DNA from: Nannobrachium achirus
Lineage: Eukaryota; Chordata; Actinopteri; Myctophiformes; Myctophidae
Assembly: GCA_963921795.1 (NCBI GenBank)
Contig: OY997642.1
Location: 58,512,927 to 58,576,926 of the forward strand
Reading direction: 5' to 3'
DNA: 64,000 nt
The translations under genes and the position numbers were made by a program. This document shows, piece by piece, positions 1 to 10,480 of the stretch. Each line of letters starts with the position of its first letter. Position 1 is the first letter of the stretch. The notes below the pieces were generated by a model that saw nothing but the letters and a program-made list of their open reading frames with translations, was not told the origin of the DNA and ran no database searches.

Positions 1-780
1 TACTGTCACATACCACCGAAATTTGCGTCGGAAAGGTCCAGTTCAACTACAAAATGACATCTCTTGCAACTTCTGAAAAGGATTACTCCTAATTTGAGTT
101 CGGAAAGCTGCACGCACGTCAGAAAGTCGAAACTTTCCGACGAAAACTATGGTCGGAGAGGACGGAGACTGAGAGATGTATGTACAGCCCTCTATAGCTG
201 TGCTCGTCTTGCGCTCTGATTAAAAGAAAGAAGTCAACACAACACAACACAACAGCACAGCAAGTAATTACACACACATCACATCACAACGCAAGAAATC
301 TTCCTCCACCCACCGTTTGTTATGTTACTGTATATCTTCACAGCAATTAGATATTGATATTATTGTCGGCTTGCCGCCCGTGGCCATCTCGTAAAATACA
401 GAGTATCGTCGCACGCATCCCGTAACTGATACGGGACTCGGGAGGTCGGGGAATCATTACATTTATTTGAGAAATGACGGTGAAATGGGTGAAACTGCAG
501 TAGTGCTCCTAATGTTCTAGTCTCGCTGTGTTCGCAGAGTCGCAGAGTAGACTTGTGTGACTGTGAGAAGAAAGAAAAGCCGTCAAGCCCTCGGCTCGTT
601 GCGGCTCTCCATTGGCTAATGTACTCATGTCACGACCAATCAGAGCCGTGGTTGCTATAGATACGGATAGAACCCATAGCCTAGAAGGCTATTAGCCTAG
701 AAGGCTATGGGAGGCAGCACTCACTCACACACCACACTCCATTCTAGCTAAGCGCACACACAGAGACGTCATGTGTGAAA
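1..780. other. Intergenic DNA, no gene seen
   Basis: No convincing coding exon or repeat boundary is visible. Two CCAAT-type boxes in opposite orientation lie close together (ATTGGCT near 611, GACCAATCAG near 634), followed by a short direct repeat of CCTAGAAGGCTAT at about 680-710. This could be promoter-like, but no TATA box or initiator stands out and no gene is seen downstream before the palindromic element at 925. Confidence 0.4.
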
Positions 781-795
781 TTCACAGCGCGAAAT

Positions 796-922
796 GTTCC
801 GAGCATGGTTCTAAGCCCGGGCCCGGCCCTAGGCCCGTTGGTGAGTTTCGAAACGAGCCCAAGCCCGGCCCGTTTTGGCGGGCCGGGCCGGGCCCTGGTC
901 GGGTCCCGTCGGGCTTGCAGGG
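796..922. repeat. GC-rich CCCGGGCC tract
   Basis: A block dominated by overlapping CCCGGCC and GGGCCGGGCC words, with inverted symmetry between its two halves (AAGCCCGGGCCCGGCC against GGGCCGGGCCGGGCCC). It abuts the CTA microsatellite that begins the 925-3464 palindrome. Low-complexity, strongly self-pairing DNA; no coding signal is credited. Confidence 0.6.
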
Positions 923-924
923 GC

Positions 925-973
<49 letters not shown>
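925..973 (+). repeat. (CTA)n microsatellite
   Basis: About 16 uninterrupted CTA units forming the outer end of the left palindrome arm. Its complement ends the right arm. The homopolymeric Tyr/Thr/Leu/Ser/Val reading frames over it are artefacts. Confidence 0.95.
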
Positions 974-1106
974 ATTTATATAAAGCTGCTCTTGCATTTG
1001 AATTCAAGTCTGACACAAGTTAAGGTTAACTTAGGTAGTAGTTCATTTTGCTGGCTTTTGTGTGTGAGTGTGTAGGCCCACAAATTATTATAATTGTCTG
1101 TCATTG

Positions 1107-1454
1107 ACGGTGGGACTACACCAAGCCGTTTCGCGCGCGTCAGTGCGTGCGTGCGTATGCGGGGCGCGCGCGCGTATGTGCGTTTTGGATAGATCCAATG
1201 TATATCAATTCAGCCGGCTACACCAGGCGTACGGATAGCGCGAACCACGGATACGCATTCCCTAAAAATAGGATCGGTTCTATTTTTTAAGCACGCCTAT
1301 GCGTTTTGTACATAGACTATCTGGTCTTCCCATGGGTCTTCCTCACATATAGGCCTACTGCCTCCTTGGTGTAGCCTGGAGCGTTTACGCATACGCGAGC
1401 CTCTTCACGGACAGTACGCGCGTATGTGCGCATTTCTTGGTGTAGTCCGACCGT
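1107..1454. mobile_element. MITE with TIR ACGGTGGGACTACACCAAG
   Basis: Terminal inverted repeats read ACGGTGGGACTACACCAAG at the left and CTTGGTGTAGTCCGACCGT at the right, with one internal mismatch. The mirrored position in the right palindrome arm (near 3269) lacks the element and serves as an empty site, with the host word CATTAAGTGA uninterrupted there. The interior is rich in CGCG and TACGC words. No open frame is seen. It inserted after the palindrome formed. Superfamily unassigned; a TA or TWA target is possible. Confidence 0.75.
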
Positions 1455-2050
1455 AAGTGACTCAAAGGGAGACGTCTAATGGGTGTTTATTATTTTAATA
1501 TTAACTGTGGGAAGATTATATATATTTTATTTTGCACTTACAGTGTTGTGATATTATTCCTGAAGGAAGAGGGGTATTTTCACAGCCCAGGCTTTGAACC
1601 TAAATGCTGTTTACATGCTCTATAAATATTTATTTCTATATAAAACTCAGTTGTGTGGAGTTATTGTGTGCCTTTTCTTGTAGCTAAAGAGTCCATTTGT
1701 TCACTAGACATTAAGTCAAGGTTACTATTTTGAGTTGAAGTGTTGAAGTGTTTTATTACTTTGTGGTTTAACATTATTTAAAAGGCAAATTCATTGTTAT
1801 GGTTACTTTAGAAGACTGCTTTTGCATTCATGAGTTAAAAAGAGAGCCAAGCTAATTCAAAGAGTTAAGTTAAAGGAACACAAAACGTGACTTAACTCAC
1901 AGCTGCCATTGGACAGACAGTTATAACATACTCTTATCTTTCACAGAACAGACAATTATCATTTATTTTATCTATTTGAGACATGTAGCTGCTCTAGGGG
2001 AAATAGAGCATTAATTTGGGATCAGCCTATTCAATTGATAATGACCAATG

Positions 2051-2122
2051 ACCGCAGGAGAGAAGCCATTCAGCTGTGAACAATGTGGGAAGTATTTTGC
2101 TAAAAGATCACAAGCGTTTCTC
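2051..2122 (+). pseudogene. C2H2 zinc-finger exon fragment in the palindrome loop
   Basis: Read in the frame starting at 2051, the sequence encodes a linker TAGEKPF followed by SCEQCGKYFAKRSQAF, the first half of a Krueppel-type C2H2 finger: both cysteines, the conserved Phe, and the TGEKP-like linker with one change. Frame and homology stop before the histidines. About 100 bp on, a second GREK-like word (near 2235) may be another finger scrap. It sits only in the unpaired loop of the palindrome, so it is single copy. It is a relic, not a gene: no neighbouring finger array and no splice context is visible. Confidence 0.7.
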
Positions 2123-3402
2123 TCCTGTGTGTATTTTCTGGTCTACTTTGAGATAATAAATTGAGCTGAAGCTTTTTCCACATTGGTGACAACAGCACTG
2201 TCTTGGTTTAACTGAGGACAGCACAGGACAGGGAGAGAAAACACCCACCTGATAAGAGCCAGATTCACATATTGATCAGCATTTAAGTAACTCACACAAT
2301 AGAAAGGAATCCATCCCTTACATTGTTGTATGATAAATGTAACTGGTTAATGTTAAATTACGTTCTGATCTGTTTGTGTTCATTATAACAGCCACAGGAA
2401 AGATACATTGTTTCAGATTGTTCCAGAGTATCCATTTGCATTGGAATGCACCCATAATAAAGACACAGCAGAGGCCTGTTCTGCTCTGTCCTGTTATTTT
2501 ACTATTTATTAATGAATGTCACTAATACAATACAGGAGAAGGCAGATTTCTCTACTAGGTTTTATACTGTGTGATGTGGTGGACATTTCTGTAGATTACG
2601 AGTTGAGTGGGCAATATCCATGTCTAGGCCACATATATTGTTATGGTAATATGCTTAACTACTTAGAAACTGGCACCCATTGGTCATTATCAATTGAATA
2701 GGCTGATCCCAAATTAATGCTCTATTTCCCCTAGAGCAGCTACATGTCTCAAATAGATAAAATAAATGATAATTGTCTGTTCTGTGAAAGATAAGAGTAT
2801 GTTATAACTGTCTGTCCAATGGCAGCTGTGAGTTAAGTCACGTTTTGTGTTCCTTTAACTTAACTCTTTGAATTAGCTTGGCTCTCTTTTTAACTCATGA
2901 ATGCAAAAGCAGTCTTCTAAAGTAACCATAACAATGAATTTGCCTTTTAAATAATGTTAAACCACAAAGTAATAAAACACTTGGCTTCAACTCAAAATAG
3001 TAACCTTGACTTAATGTCTAGTGAACAAATGGACTCTTTAGCTACAAGAAAAGGCACACAATAACTCCACACAACTGAGTTTTATATAGAAATAAATATT
3101 TATAGAGCATGTAAACAGCATTTAGGTTCAAAGCCTGGGCTGTGAAAATACCCCTCTTCCTTCAGGAATAATATCACAACACTGTAAGTGCAAAATAAAA
3201 TATATATAATCTTCCCACAGTTAATATTAAAATAATAAACACCCATTAGACGTCTCCCTTTGAGTCACTTAATGACAGACAATTATAATAATTTGTGGGC
3301 CTACACACTCACACACAAAAGCCAGCAAAATGAACTACTACCTAAGTTAACCTTAACTTGTGTCAGACTTGAATTCAAATGCAAGAGCAGCTTTATATAA
3401 AT

Positions 3403-3464
<62 letters not shown>
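3403..3464 (+). repeat. (GTA)n microsatellite
   Basis: About 20 GTA units forming the outer end of the right palindrome arm, complementary to the CTA tract at 925-973. Confidence 0.95.
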
Positions 3465-3465
<1 letters not shown>

Positions 3466-3703
3466 TTATGAGAGGGAAGGTGATTTGTTCAGACTAGCAG
3501 GGACTTAGGTGGGACAGTTAACAAAGCATTATCCAGTTTCTGTCTATTGTTGATCCCTCCCCCCACCACCACTCTGATTGGTCCATCAGACTCATTGTGA
3601 GTATTTAACATAGTTCTGCTTAGCTCCGTGACACAGTCATGACACAGTTCCAGGTGTGCAAGTTCCTGAGGCTGAACTCTCTTCTTGACTAAAGGTGAAG
3701 TAT

Positions 3704-3705
3704 AA

Positions 3706-3778
<73 letters not shown>
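3704..3778 (+). repeat. (TAGA)n microsatellite
   Basis: About 18 TAGA units without interruption, immediately upstream of the 133-bp tandem array. Confidence 0.95.
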
Positions 3779-3788
3779 AGGTTGATGC

Positions 3789-4271
3789 ACCAATTGATGC
3801 AGGTTAGAGTTGTCCTATCTAAAAAAGAAGGTAATATTTTAATTTTCCATCAAAAAATACATACAATAGAGATCCAATTTGTTTTTTTAGATTGATAGGG
3901 TACTATTGGCAATTATAAAATACCAATTGATGCAGGTTAGAGTTGTCCTATCTAAAAAAGAAGGTAATATTTGAATTTTCCATCAAAAAATACATACAAT
4001 AGAGATCCAATTTGTTTTTTTAGATGGATAGGGTACAATTGACAATTATAAAATACCAATTGATGCAGGTTAGAGTTGTCCTATGCAAAAAAGAAGGTCA
4101 TATTTGAATTCTCCATCAAAAAATACCTACAATAGACATCCAATTTGTTTTTTAGATGGATAGGGTACAATTGGCAATTATAAAATACCAATTGATGCAG
4201 GTTAGAGTTGTCCTATGCAAAAAAGAAGGTAATATTTGAATTCTCCATCAAAAAATACATACAATAGACAC
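3789..4271 (+). repeat. 133-bp tandem repeat, 3.6 copies
   Basis: The word CAATTGATGCAGGTTAGAG recurs at 3791, 3924, 4057 and 4189, giving periods of 133, 133 and 132 bp. The copies differ at only a few bases by eye; the last is cut off at a T-run near 4272. AT-rich and noncoding. It abuts the GC-rich AGACGC block. Confidence 0.9.
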
Positions 4272-4279
4272 CCTTTTTT

Positions 4280-4620
4280 TTTTTTTTCACGGAGAGCAGA
4301 CAGCAGACGTCTGAAGGGGAACACACACTAGACACAGCGGCCGCACGGAGGCGCCGCGTCAAAACATACGGCCCCGTTATTTTCAATGAACTTGACTCCG
4401 CTCCGAGTTCCAGCCAGACGCGGTAGCCTCCAAGCCACGTCTTTGGGATCAAAGACGCGATTGTAGTGTCCAAGCCCCGTCTTTGGGCTCAAAGACGCGG
4501 TCCAAGCCCCCAAAGACGCGATTGTAGTGTCCAAGCCCCGTCTTTGGGCTCAAAGACGCGGTCCAAGCCCTGTCTTTTGGCTCAAAGACGTGATTGAAAC
4601 GAGATTTGCGTCTGGAGCCG
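4280..4620. repeat. AGACGC/GCGTCT-rich repeat block, first copy
   Basis: The words AAGACGCG, CCAAGCCCCGTCTTTGG and ATTGTAGTGTCCAAGCC recur several times in partly palindromic register. The block is flanked on its left by GCAGACAGCAGACGTC. The same block recurs in direct orientation at about 5500-5830, on the other side of the palindromic element at 4744-5314. Origin unknown; no open frame of interest. Confidence 0.7.
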
Positions 4621-4654
4621 CAAGAAAACGTGTTTCACAGTGCTTAGAAATAAA

Positions 4655-4731
4655 GAGTGACTGAGGCGGGGATCGAACCGGAAACCTCCGGTCAACGGGG
4701 CGGCCGCTCTAGCGACTGAGCTAAACGTTCT
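4655..4731 (-). repeat. tRNA-like SINE head, minus strand
   Basis: On the minus strand an A-box-like TAGCTCAGTCGCTAGAGC (4705-4722) precedes a B box GGTTCGATCCCC (4669-4680) at the spacing of a tRNA. The T-stem and anticodon stem do not pair properly and the acceptor strands do not match, so this is a tRNA-derived SINE head or decayed tRNA, not a working tRNA gene. Confidence 0.55.
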
Positions 4732-4743
4732 GCTCTGTGCCTA

Positions 4744-5314
4744 GCTCTGGTCCATCGCTTTCACCTCCCGCATTGCTCCCGGTGAAGCTCTGACAGACCC
4801 GTCGGGAAACGCATGGACTCGAGATTGTCGGCCCCACCGAGCGCTCAATACTAGTGAAAATAAACAAAACCGTTTCACTACTCACCAAACCAAAGGTCGT
4901 TTTGCGCTGTTGAAAGTCTATTCTCCGCGGTGGTGAACCGCACCTACTCTGTAAAATACATTATTTTTGGCATGAAATAAAGTGCATCCAACTCGACCGC
5001 CGCTTATTTCCGGGTTGTGAACCATTGTATCTGCGGTGGCCGCTAGGTGGCCTGAGGTGTGTGCGTTTTATTTCATGACAAAAATGATGTATTTTACAGA
5101 GTAGGTGGGGTGCTAAGAGGTTTACCACCGCGGAGAATAGACTTTCAACAGCGCAAAACGACCTTTGGTTTGGTGAGTAGTGAAACGGTTTTGTTTATTT
5201 TCACTAGTATTGAGCGCTCGGCGGGGCCGACAATCTCGAGTCCATGCGTTTCCCGACGGGTCTGTCAGAGCTTCACCGGGAGCAATGCGGGAGGTGAAAG
5301 CGATGGACCAGAGC
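4744..5314. mobile_element. Palindromic DNA element with TA flanks
   Basis: Left arm 4744-4987 and right arm about 5068-5314 are reverse complements: GCTCTGGTCCATCGCTTTCA opens the left arm and its mirror closes the right arm. The ends are GCTCTGG and CCAGAGC with TA on both sides (4742-4743, 5315-5316), compatible with a TA target duplication. Arms are about 245 bp and the loop about 80 bp. The arms differ by small substitutions, so this is not a recent assembly fold. A few longer open frames cross it but none is recognisable. Confidence 0.7.
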
Positions 5315-5499
5315 TACTCTGTGCCATGAATCCAGGCAGATATAACCTGCCTTTTTTTTTTTAATGCTAAAAAAAAAAGAAACGAAAAGATATATTTTCG
5401 CACTAAAAACGTTATGACACACTATAATGCCGACAATATGGTAGAATATAGCATGTTCCATTGACAATAAATAATACTAAAATGTATCTAATAGATACA

Positions 5500-5830
5500 A
5501 GGACAGCACACAGCAGACTTTGCGGGTTACATGTCTCCTTAGCGGCCACACCGAGTTCCAGCCAGACGCGATTCCAAGCCCCGTCTTATCAAAGACGCGA
5601 TTGTAGTGTCCAAGCCGCGTCTTTGAGGTTAAAAGACGTGATTGAAACCGAGAATCGCGTCTTGAGCCGCGGTTTCGCGTCTAGAAGACGCAAAGACGTG
5701 ATTGAAACCGAGAATCGCGTCTTGAGCCGCGGCAGCTCCGTCCTGAACGCAAAGCTGCGTCTTGACCGCTATTTAAGCACTGACGCAGCATCAGACGGGT
5801 CTTCAGACGGGACGCAGTCTTCCACGGTTC
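5500..5830. repeat. AGACGC/GCGTCT-rich repeat block, second copy
   Basis: Direct-orientation copy of the block at 4280-4620: GAGTTCCAGCCAGACGCG and GCGATTGTAGTGTCCAAGCC occur in both. It also holds an internal duplication of about 65 bp (GACGTGATTGAAACCGAGAA occurs twice, at about 5635 and 5694). It ends near TCATGGTGTATCACCTTTAA (5868-5887), which resembles the right terminus of the 34195-39455 element. Confidence 0.65.
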
Positions 5831-5887
5831 TTGCTGGAGGTCTTAAAATAGGAAAAGTGAAATTTCATGGTGTATCACCTTTAATTA

Positions 5888-6440
5888 ACACTTAACAGTT
5901 TAACCAAAGGCTGAAAAACTGGTATGATGACCCACACAACCAACCCAACCTGAAATGAAGAATGCATGTTGTGTAGTGCAGTATAAGTAGTTCTCAAACT
6001 TCTTTCCTGCCAAGGACCCCCAAATTGATATATGTTTGGCCACGGACCCCCCTGTGAAAAGAGTTTTTGCTTATATAAATCTCACTAAATGCAAAATGTA
6101 AACGTATTGTATATTCTACTTGACTGCAACGTGGCTCTCACGTCTAAAAAATATATTATCAAACATATGAATCACGTTTTGTCTTCAGGCAGAATCATCT
6201 TGCGACACCTACTGGTCAAAATATGGTGTCATAGTAAAAATAAACAAAACAAAAAGTTAAAATATACATTGTATAACCCAATGTTTTTGTGGTACACACT
6301 CAAATCTACACAAGCGTCTGATAAATGCCTAAATTGTAAGCCATACTATGTCAAATCGACCAGCTTCATTGGGAATCGTGTGTCATTTTAGCTAAGAGAT
6401 TTCCTGAATAGTTTGATTTACATGTATTTATTAGTGAATT
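5888..6440. other. Noncoding interval
   Basis: A degraded copy of the dispersed AGGACCCCCAAATTGATA segment, which flanks the linker exons further right, is visible at about 6010-6060. Otherwise AT-rich DNA with no supported gene. Confidence 0.4.
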
Positions 6441-6454
6441 AAATGTTTCCCAAA

Positions 6455-6530
6455 CCAGAGTCTAACCTGGTTCTCCTGGTATCAGTTGGACCTCTGGTTC
6501 AGCACTGGCTCCCTCACAGCTAATAGTAGG
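6455..6530 (-). pseudogene. Decayed copy of the 37-codon linker exon
   Basis: The + strand word CTAACCTGGTTCTCCTGG, the donor end of the linker exons at 7734, 9729, 11704 and 14619, is present near 6461, followed by the matching GTTCAGCACTGGCTCCCTC segment. The acceptor half is lost and minus-strand frame carries a stop. It marks an older, fifth copy of the exon at the outer edge of the tandem block. Confidence 0.55.
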
Positions 6531-7440
6531 GATGGCAAAAACACACTGTTTAGCAACCGGCTGTCCGAAGATTATGTCAAATCAACCGGCTTCATCAGGA
6601 ATCTCGTGCTTCCATTTTGCTAATAGATATATTGAATAGTTTAATTTAGATAAATGTATTGATGAATTACATTTTCCCATTGACTTTATTGGGAAGATGC
6701 GAAAAAGATGACCCAATGTTTGGCACACACTTATACTGTGCCAATTCCGATTGGATGTCTGCAATTACAAATATTGTGCTGTGCAGATATGCTAAGATGA
6801 TTGGATGATCCTCCCTGTATGTGATGCCATCAAGTACAACCATGATCTCCAGGCTTGAACCTGATTGCCTCCCTTTTTAGATGGCGTTTTTTTGGGTTTG
6901 CCCATTTTTGCTGGACTGTAAAGTAGATTGATAAACTCAGCAGTAGGGATGGGTATTGTGTGGTATTTGAGTCTGGTTCCAGCTCCGGTTCTGCTAGGAA
7001 GCAATATTTCCAGACAGTAGGGCTGAGATCAGGGGCGTCAATTGGGTATGGCAGGGGTATGCAGCTGCCATACCTTGGCTACAGGGGGAAATAATAAAAA
7101 TGTACTTTTCATCGTGCCTGTTGCTAAGTTATGGCAACATGACTGGTGTCATGACACCAGTCATGTTGCTATACCTTAGCTTGTTCTGAACTGACGCCAC
7201 TGGCTGAGATGGCATGGCATCATAACTAGTATACTGCAGTGAACAAGCAATGTATCCTGCAGCTTTGTCAGCTGCATAGTCCAAACTAGAAGTCCTCCAA
7301 CTCTTCCACTAAGCTCTACGATGCTTCTCTGTGCTCTCTCACTATGTTCTATCCCAGCTGGATTCAATCATCCAGTTTATCAGACTCATGACAATGATGT
7401 CATTCATGTAGCCATTAACCTGACCTACACCAGACTATCC
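6531..7440. other. Noncoding interval
   Basis: No exon or complete transposon is recognised. A perfect short inverted repeat GACTGGTGTCATGACACCAGTC lies near 7141-7162 and could form a hairpin. The left end of the giant palindrome homology starts near 7600. Confidence 0.4.
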
Positions 7441-7733
7441 AGCCAATAGCAATTAAACAGTCAAGAGTGGCACAATTTACTTTTAATTTATGCAACACTG
7501 GATATAGGTGTCAATTCCCCCACAAACAAAAGAAAGAGGAAACAAACATTGACAGTGGCTCACGTATGATATCACATGTCTAGGGGGTGCCGGTGTGAGG
7601 CGTCACAACGGTGTGAGGCGTCACAACCAAGTGCTCTCAATAGAACAAGCTCCGTCGTTGATCTATCTATAACACTCAGTTGGAACACAGAATTCAATCA
7701 AACACAGGTATAATGTATGTTAAATTGTCTAAC

Positions 7734-7844
7734 CTGGTTCTCCTGGCATCGCTTGGAACCCTGGTTCAGCACTGTCTCCCTCGCTCTCGTGACGGCGTCC
7801 TCCTTGATCGGCGATGTCCTCCGTCTGGCCAGCTCTGGTCTCAG
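7734..7844 (-). CDS. 37-codon linker exon of an NLR-like gene, copy 1
   Basis: Minus-strand exon bounded by an acceptor (GATCTTAG) at its upstream side and a donor (CCAG|GTTAGA) at its downstream side. It is 111 bp long and enters and leaves in phase 1, so it can be skipped or multiplied without frame change. The frame encodes an acidic, Gly/Glu-rich peptide beginning AETRAGQTEDIADQGG and ending MPGEPG. No known fold. Similar short repeated phase-1 exons are known in fish NLR genes between the N-terminal death domain and FISNA-NACHT; that placement is inference. Four copies sit on this arm and two on the mirror arm. Confidence 0.55.
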
Positions 7845-7940
7845 CTAAGATCTCACAACGGTGGTGAAGCGGTGGTGTAGCATCAAAGACCCCCAAATCG
7901 ATACATGTTCGAGGGGCCCCTGTAAGAGAAGGTTTATGCA

Positions 7941-7942
7941 AA

Positions 7943-8010
<68 letters not shown>

Positions 8011-8012
8011 AA
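7941..8012 (+). repeat. (GAAA)n microsatellite of the tandem unit
   Basis: About 17 GAAA units directly downstream of linker-exon copy 1. The equivalent tract has different lengths in other units (about 9936-9987, 11914-11931, 12881-12902 and 14827-14846), a convenient marker for telling the units apart. Confidence 0.9.
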
Positions 8013-8230
8013 ATCTAAATGATTAAAAGATTCCCAAAAGGTTTAGACATTTTATGAATAGCAAACGTTTGAAAGGATAATGTGGTTGAAATGATTGTGA
8101 TGCTATCTGGGACCCCTGGAACCCCCTCAATGACCCCTAGGGTTCCCCGGACCCCACTTTGAAAACCAATGGTGTTGTGAATGGTGCGGAATTAACACTT
8201 ATTTTTGGATTGATGGGACATCTTGCCTAA

Positions 8231-8505
8231 TAATAATAGATTGCATTTTTATATCGCTTTTCTAAACAAGTTGCAAACTCAAAGCGCTTTACAATGGTCC
8301 ATTCATTCATACATTGGGAGGTGATGCAGCGAACAGTCAACGCCAGCGTCCTCACTTCCCACATACAGCGGTCTGAATTAACCCGTTGCAGGTCAATGCA
8401 GTTTGGGGATTCTGCAGTTGCAACTTGTTGCCTTGCGAATCACTGATGTGGACTGAGCTTTAGGATTGATGGGGAGTCTATCTACTGTATGTTAATTAGG
8501 ATCAA
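8231..8505 (+). repeat. Dispersed 275-bp repeat, copy 1
   Basis: Starts AATAGATTGCATTTTTATAT and contains CAAAGCGCTTTACAATGGTC. The same repeat occurs at about 10206-10480, 13121-13395, 26459-26735 and inverted at 47656-47930, so it is both duplicated with its host block and independently present. It lacks a tRNA promoter; class (retroposon tail or MITE) is undetermined. Confidence 0.7.
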
Positions 8506-8734
8506 CTGGAATACCCTAAGGATAATGGAGATTCATCACTATATGAATAAAGTAATGAACAATTTTGAGATCTAAGAACATCATCATGAATCATCTTTCT
8601 TTGCATTGACTAGAGAAGTAAGAGGTAGAAAATTACATTAAACCAAAATTCAATTTTTGCCATGGACATACAAAATGAGTGGACAATAATATCAGAAACA
8701 CATAAAGAGATAGCCCTGAATAACAGGTCTGTAA

Positions 8735-8781
8735 CTCTGAGAGTGTACAAATGTGTACAAAATAATTGTACACTCTCAGAG
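8735..8781. repeat. Perfect 16-bp stem hairpin
   Basis: CTCTGAGAGTGTACAA at 8735-8750 is followed, after a 15-base loop, by its exact complement at 8766-8781. Preserved in the units at about 10710-10756 and 13625-13671 and, in modified form with a longer loop, in the mirror arm near 55006-55049. It lies inside a 95-codon open frame repeated in the units, which I do not regard as coding. Confidence 0.75.
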
Positions 8782-9728
8782 GGGGTCCTTGCAAATGAAA
8801 CATTTGAAAACAGAAAGTAGGCTACTAGTGGAATCTTCTGAAAACAACCTGGAGACTGATATTCAGTAATTGGGACGTATGATCCATATATTGACATTAT
8901 AATGGTGTGTAAAAGAGAAAATCAAAAGTGCACTAGTCCTTCCTGCCGATAGCAATTAAACAGTCAAGAGTGGCATAAGTTCCTTTCATTTATGTGACAC
9001 TGGATATAGGTGTCAACTGTCAATTCCCCCACAAACAAAAGAAAGAGGAAACAAACAATGACAGAGGCTAACATATGATATTTACATTTCTAAAAGCTTC
9101 TCCTTTTCTTACTCACTTTTTCTTGTGTAGCCATATTCCTATTTAACCAAAATCAATTCTCTCTATTTTAAACCTTATGATACATTTCAAGTTTTAGTTT
9201 ACATATTCTCAAATTGCTGCTTATTATGCTTAAATAATAAGCTTGTCGTTGATTTATCTATAACACTCAGTTGGAACACAGAATTCATTCAAACACAGGT
9301 ATATGGTAAGTTAAAGCAGTGGTTCTCAACCTGTGGGTCAGGACCCCCAGGGGTCCCCCCAAAATATGTTGGGGGGTCCGCAGATGATTAGCTTAATTAT
9401 TGTTTTCTCACTCAACAGTAAACAAACCAACATACACCAGTAAGACTCCTTAATCGGGAGATAAGCGACCGTCAGGTCGCAGCGTGATTTTAGGGCAAAA
9501 TCTGTAGGAGCAGTGTCCAAAAATGTGTTTGAAAAAATCGGCCTGATGTTGGCGCTATATGGGACAGATCCATGTTGATGACATGAGTGTAGACATACTG
9601 TGTACCGATTTGCGTGATTTTAGGGCAAAATCTGTAGGAGCAGTGTCCAAAACTGATCTATCTATAACACTCAGTTGGAACACAGAATTCAATCAACCAC
9701 AGGTATAATGTATGTTAAATTGTCTAAC

Positions 9729-9839
9729 CTGGTTCTCCTGGCATCGCTTGGAACCCTGGTTCAGCACTGTCTCCCTCGCTCTCGTGACGGCGTCCTCCTT
9801 GATCGGCGATGTCCTCCGTCTGGCCAGCTCTGGTCTCAG
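9729..9839 (-). CDS. 37-codon linker exon, copy 2
   Basis: Sequence and splice sites match copy 1 at 7734-7844, with the same acceptor, donor and phase 1-1 layout. It lies 1995 bp to the right in the tandem array. The frame is open. Confidence 0.55.
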
Positions 9840-9937
9840 CTAAGATCTCACAACGGTGGTGAAGCGGTGGTGTAGCATCAAAGACCCCCAAATCGATACA
9901 TGTTCGAGGGGCCCCTGTAAGAGAAGGTTTATGCAAA

Positions 9938-9985
<48 letters not shown>

Positions 9986-10205
9986 AAATCTAAATGATTA
10001 AAAGATTCCCAAAAGGTTTAGACATTTTATGAATAGCAAACGTTTGAAAGGATAATGTGGTTGAAATGATTGTGATGCTATCTGGGACCCCTGGAACCCC
10101 CTCAATGACCCCTAGGGTTCCCCGGACCCCACTTTGAAAACCAATGGTGTTGTGAATGGTGCGGAATTAACACTTATTTTTGGATTGATGGGACATCTTG
10201 CCTAA

Positions 10206-10480
10206 TAATAATAGATTGCATTTTTATATCGCTTTTCTAAACAAGTTGCAAACTCAAAGCGCTTTACAATGGTCCATTCATTCATACATTGGGAGGTGAT
10301 GCAGCGAACAGTCAACGCCAGCGTCCTCACTTCCCACATACAGCGGTCTGAATTAACCCGTTGCAGGTCAATGCAGTTTGGGGATTCTGCAGTTGCAACT
10401 TGTTGCCTTGCGAATCACTGATGTGGACTGAGCTTTAGGATTGATGGGGAGTCTATCTACTGTATGTTAATTAGGATCAA
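10206..10480 (+). repeat. Dispersed 275-bp repeat, copy 2
   Basis: Same element as 8231-8505, carried along by the tandem duplication. Confidence 0.7.

Larger units (their letters stand above)
925..3464. repeat. Long palindromic (inverted-repeat) element with microsatellite ends
   Basis: Left arm 925-2049 and right arm 2679-3464 are reverse complements almost base for base; for example CAGCCCAGGCTTTGAACC near 1581 has its mirror near 3125. The loop is 2050-2678. The outermost parts of the arms are a CTA microsatellite (925-973) and its complement, a GTA microsatellite (3403-3464). The left arm is longer only because a 348-bp MITE (about 1107-1454) interrupts it. A foldback element or a local inverted duplication would both fit; no target-site duplication can be read because the ends are microsatellites. 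Confidence 0.85.

Noticed and set aside
744..1075. Five overlapping frames rich in Ser, Thr, Tyr, Leu or Val
   Set aside because: They are translations of the CTA microsatellite and the GC-rich tract; no splice sites or homology.
4655..4731. Functional tRNA gene on the minus strand
   Set aside because: A and B boxes are present but the acceptor, anticodon and T stems do not pair.
8610..8897. 95-codon minus-strand frame repeated identically at 10585 and 13500
   Set aside because: Identity follows from recent tandem duplication of noncoding DNA; it contains a hairpin, and the diverged mirror copy near 54.9 kb does not keep the frame.
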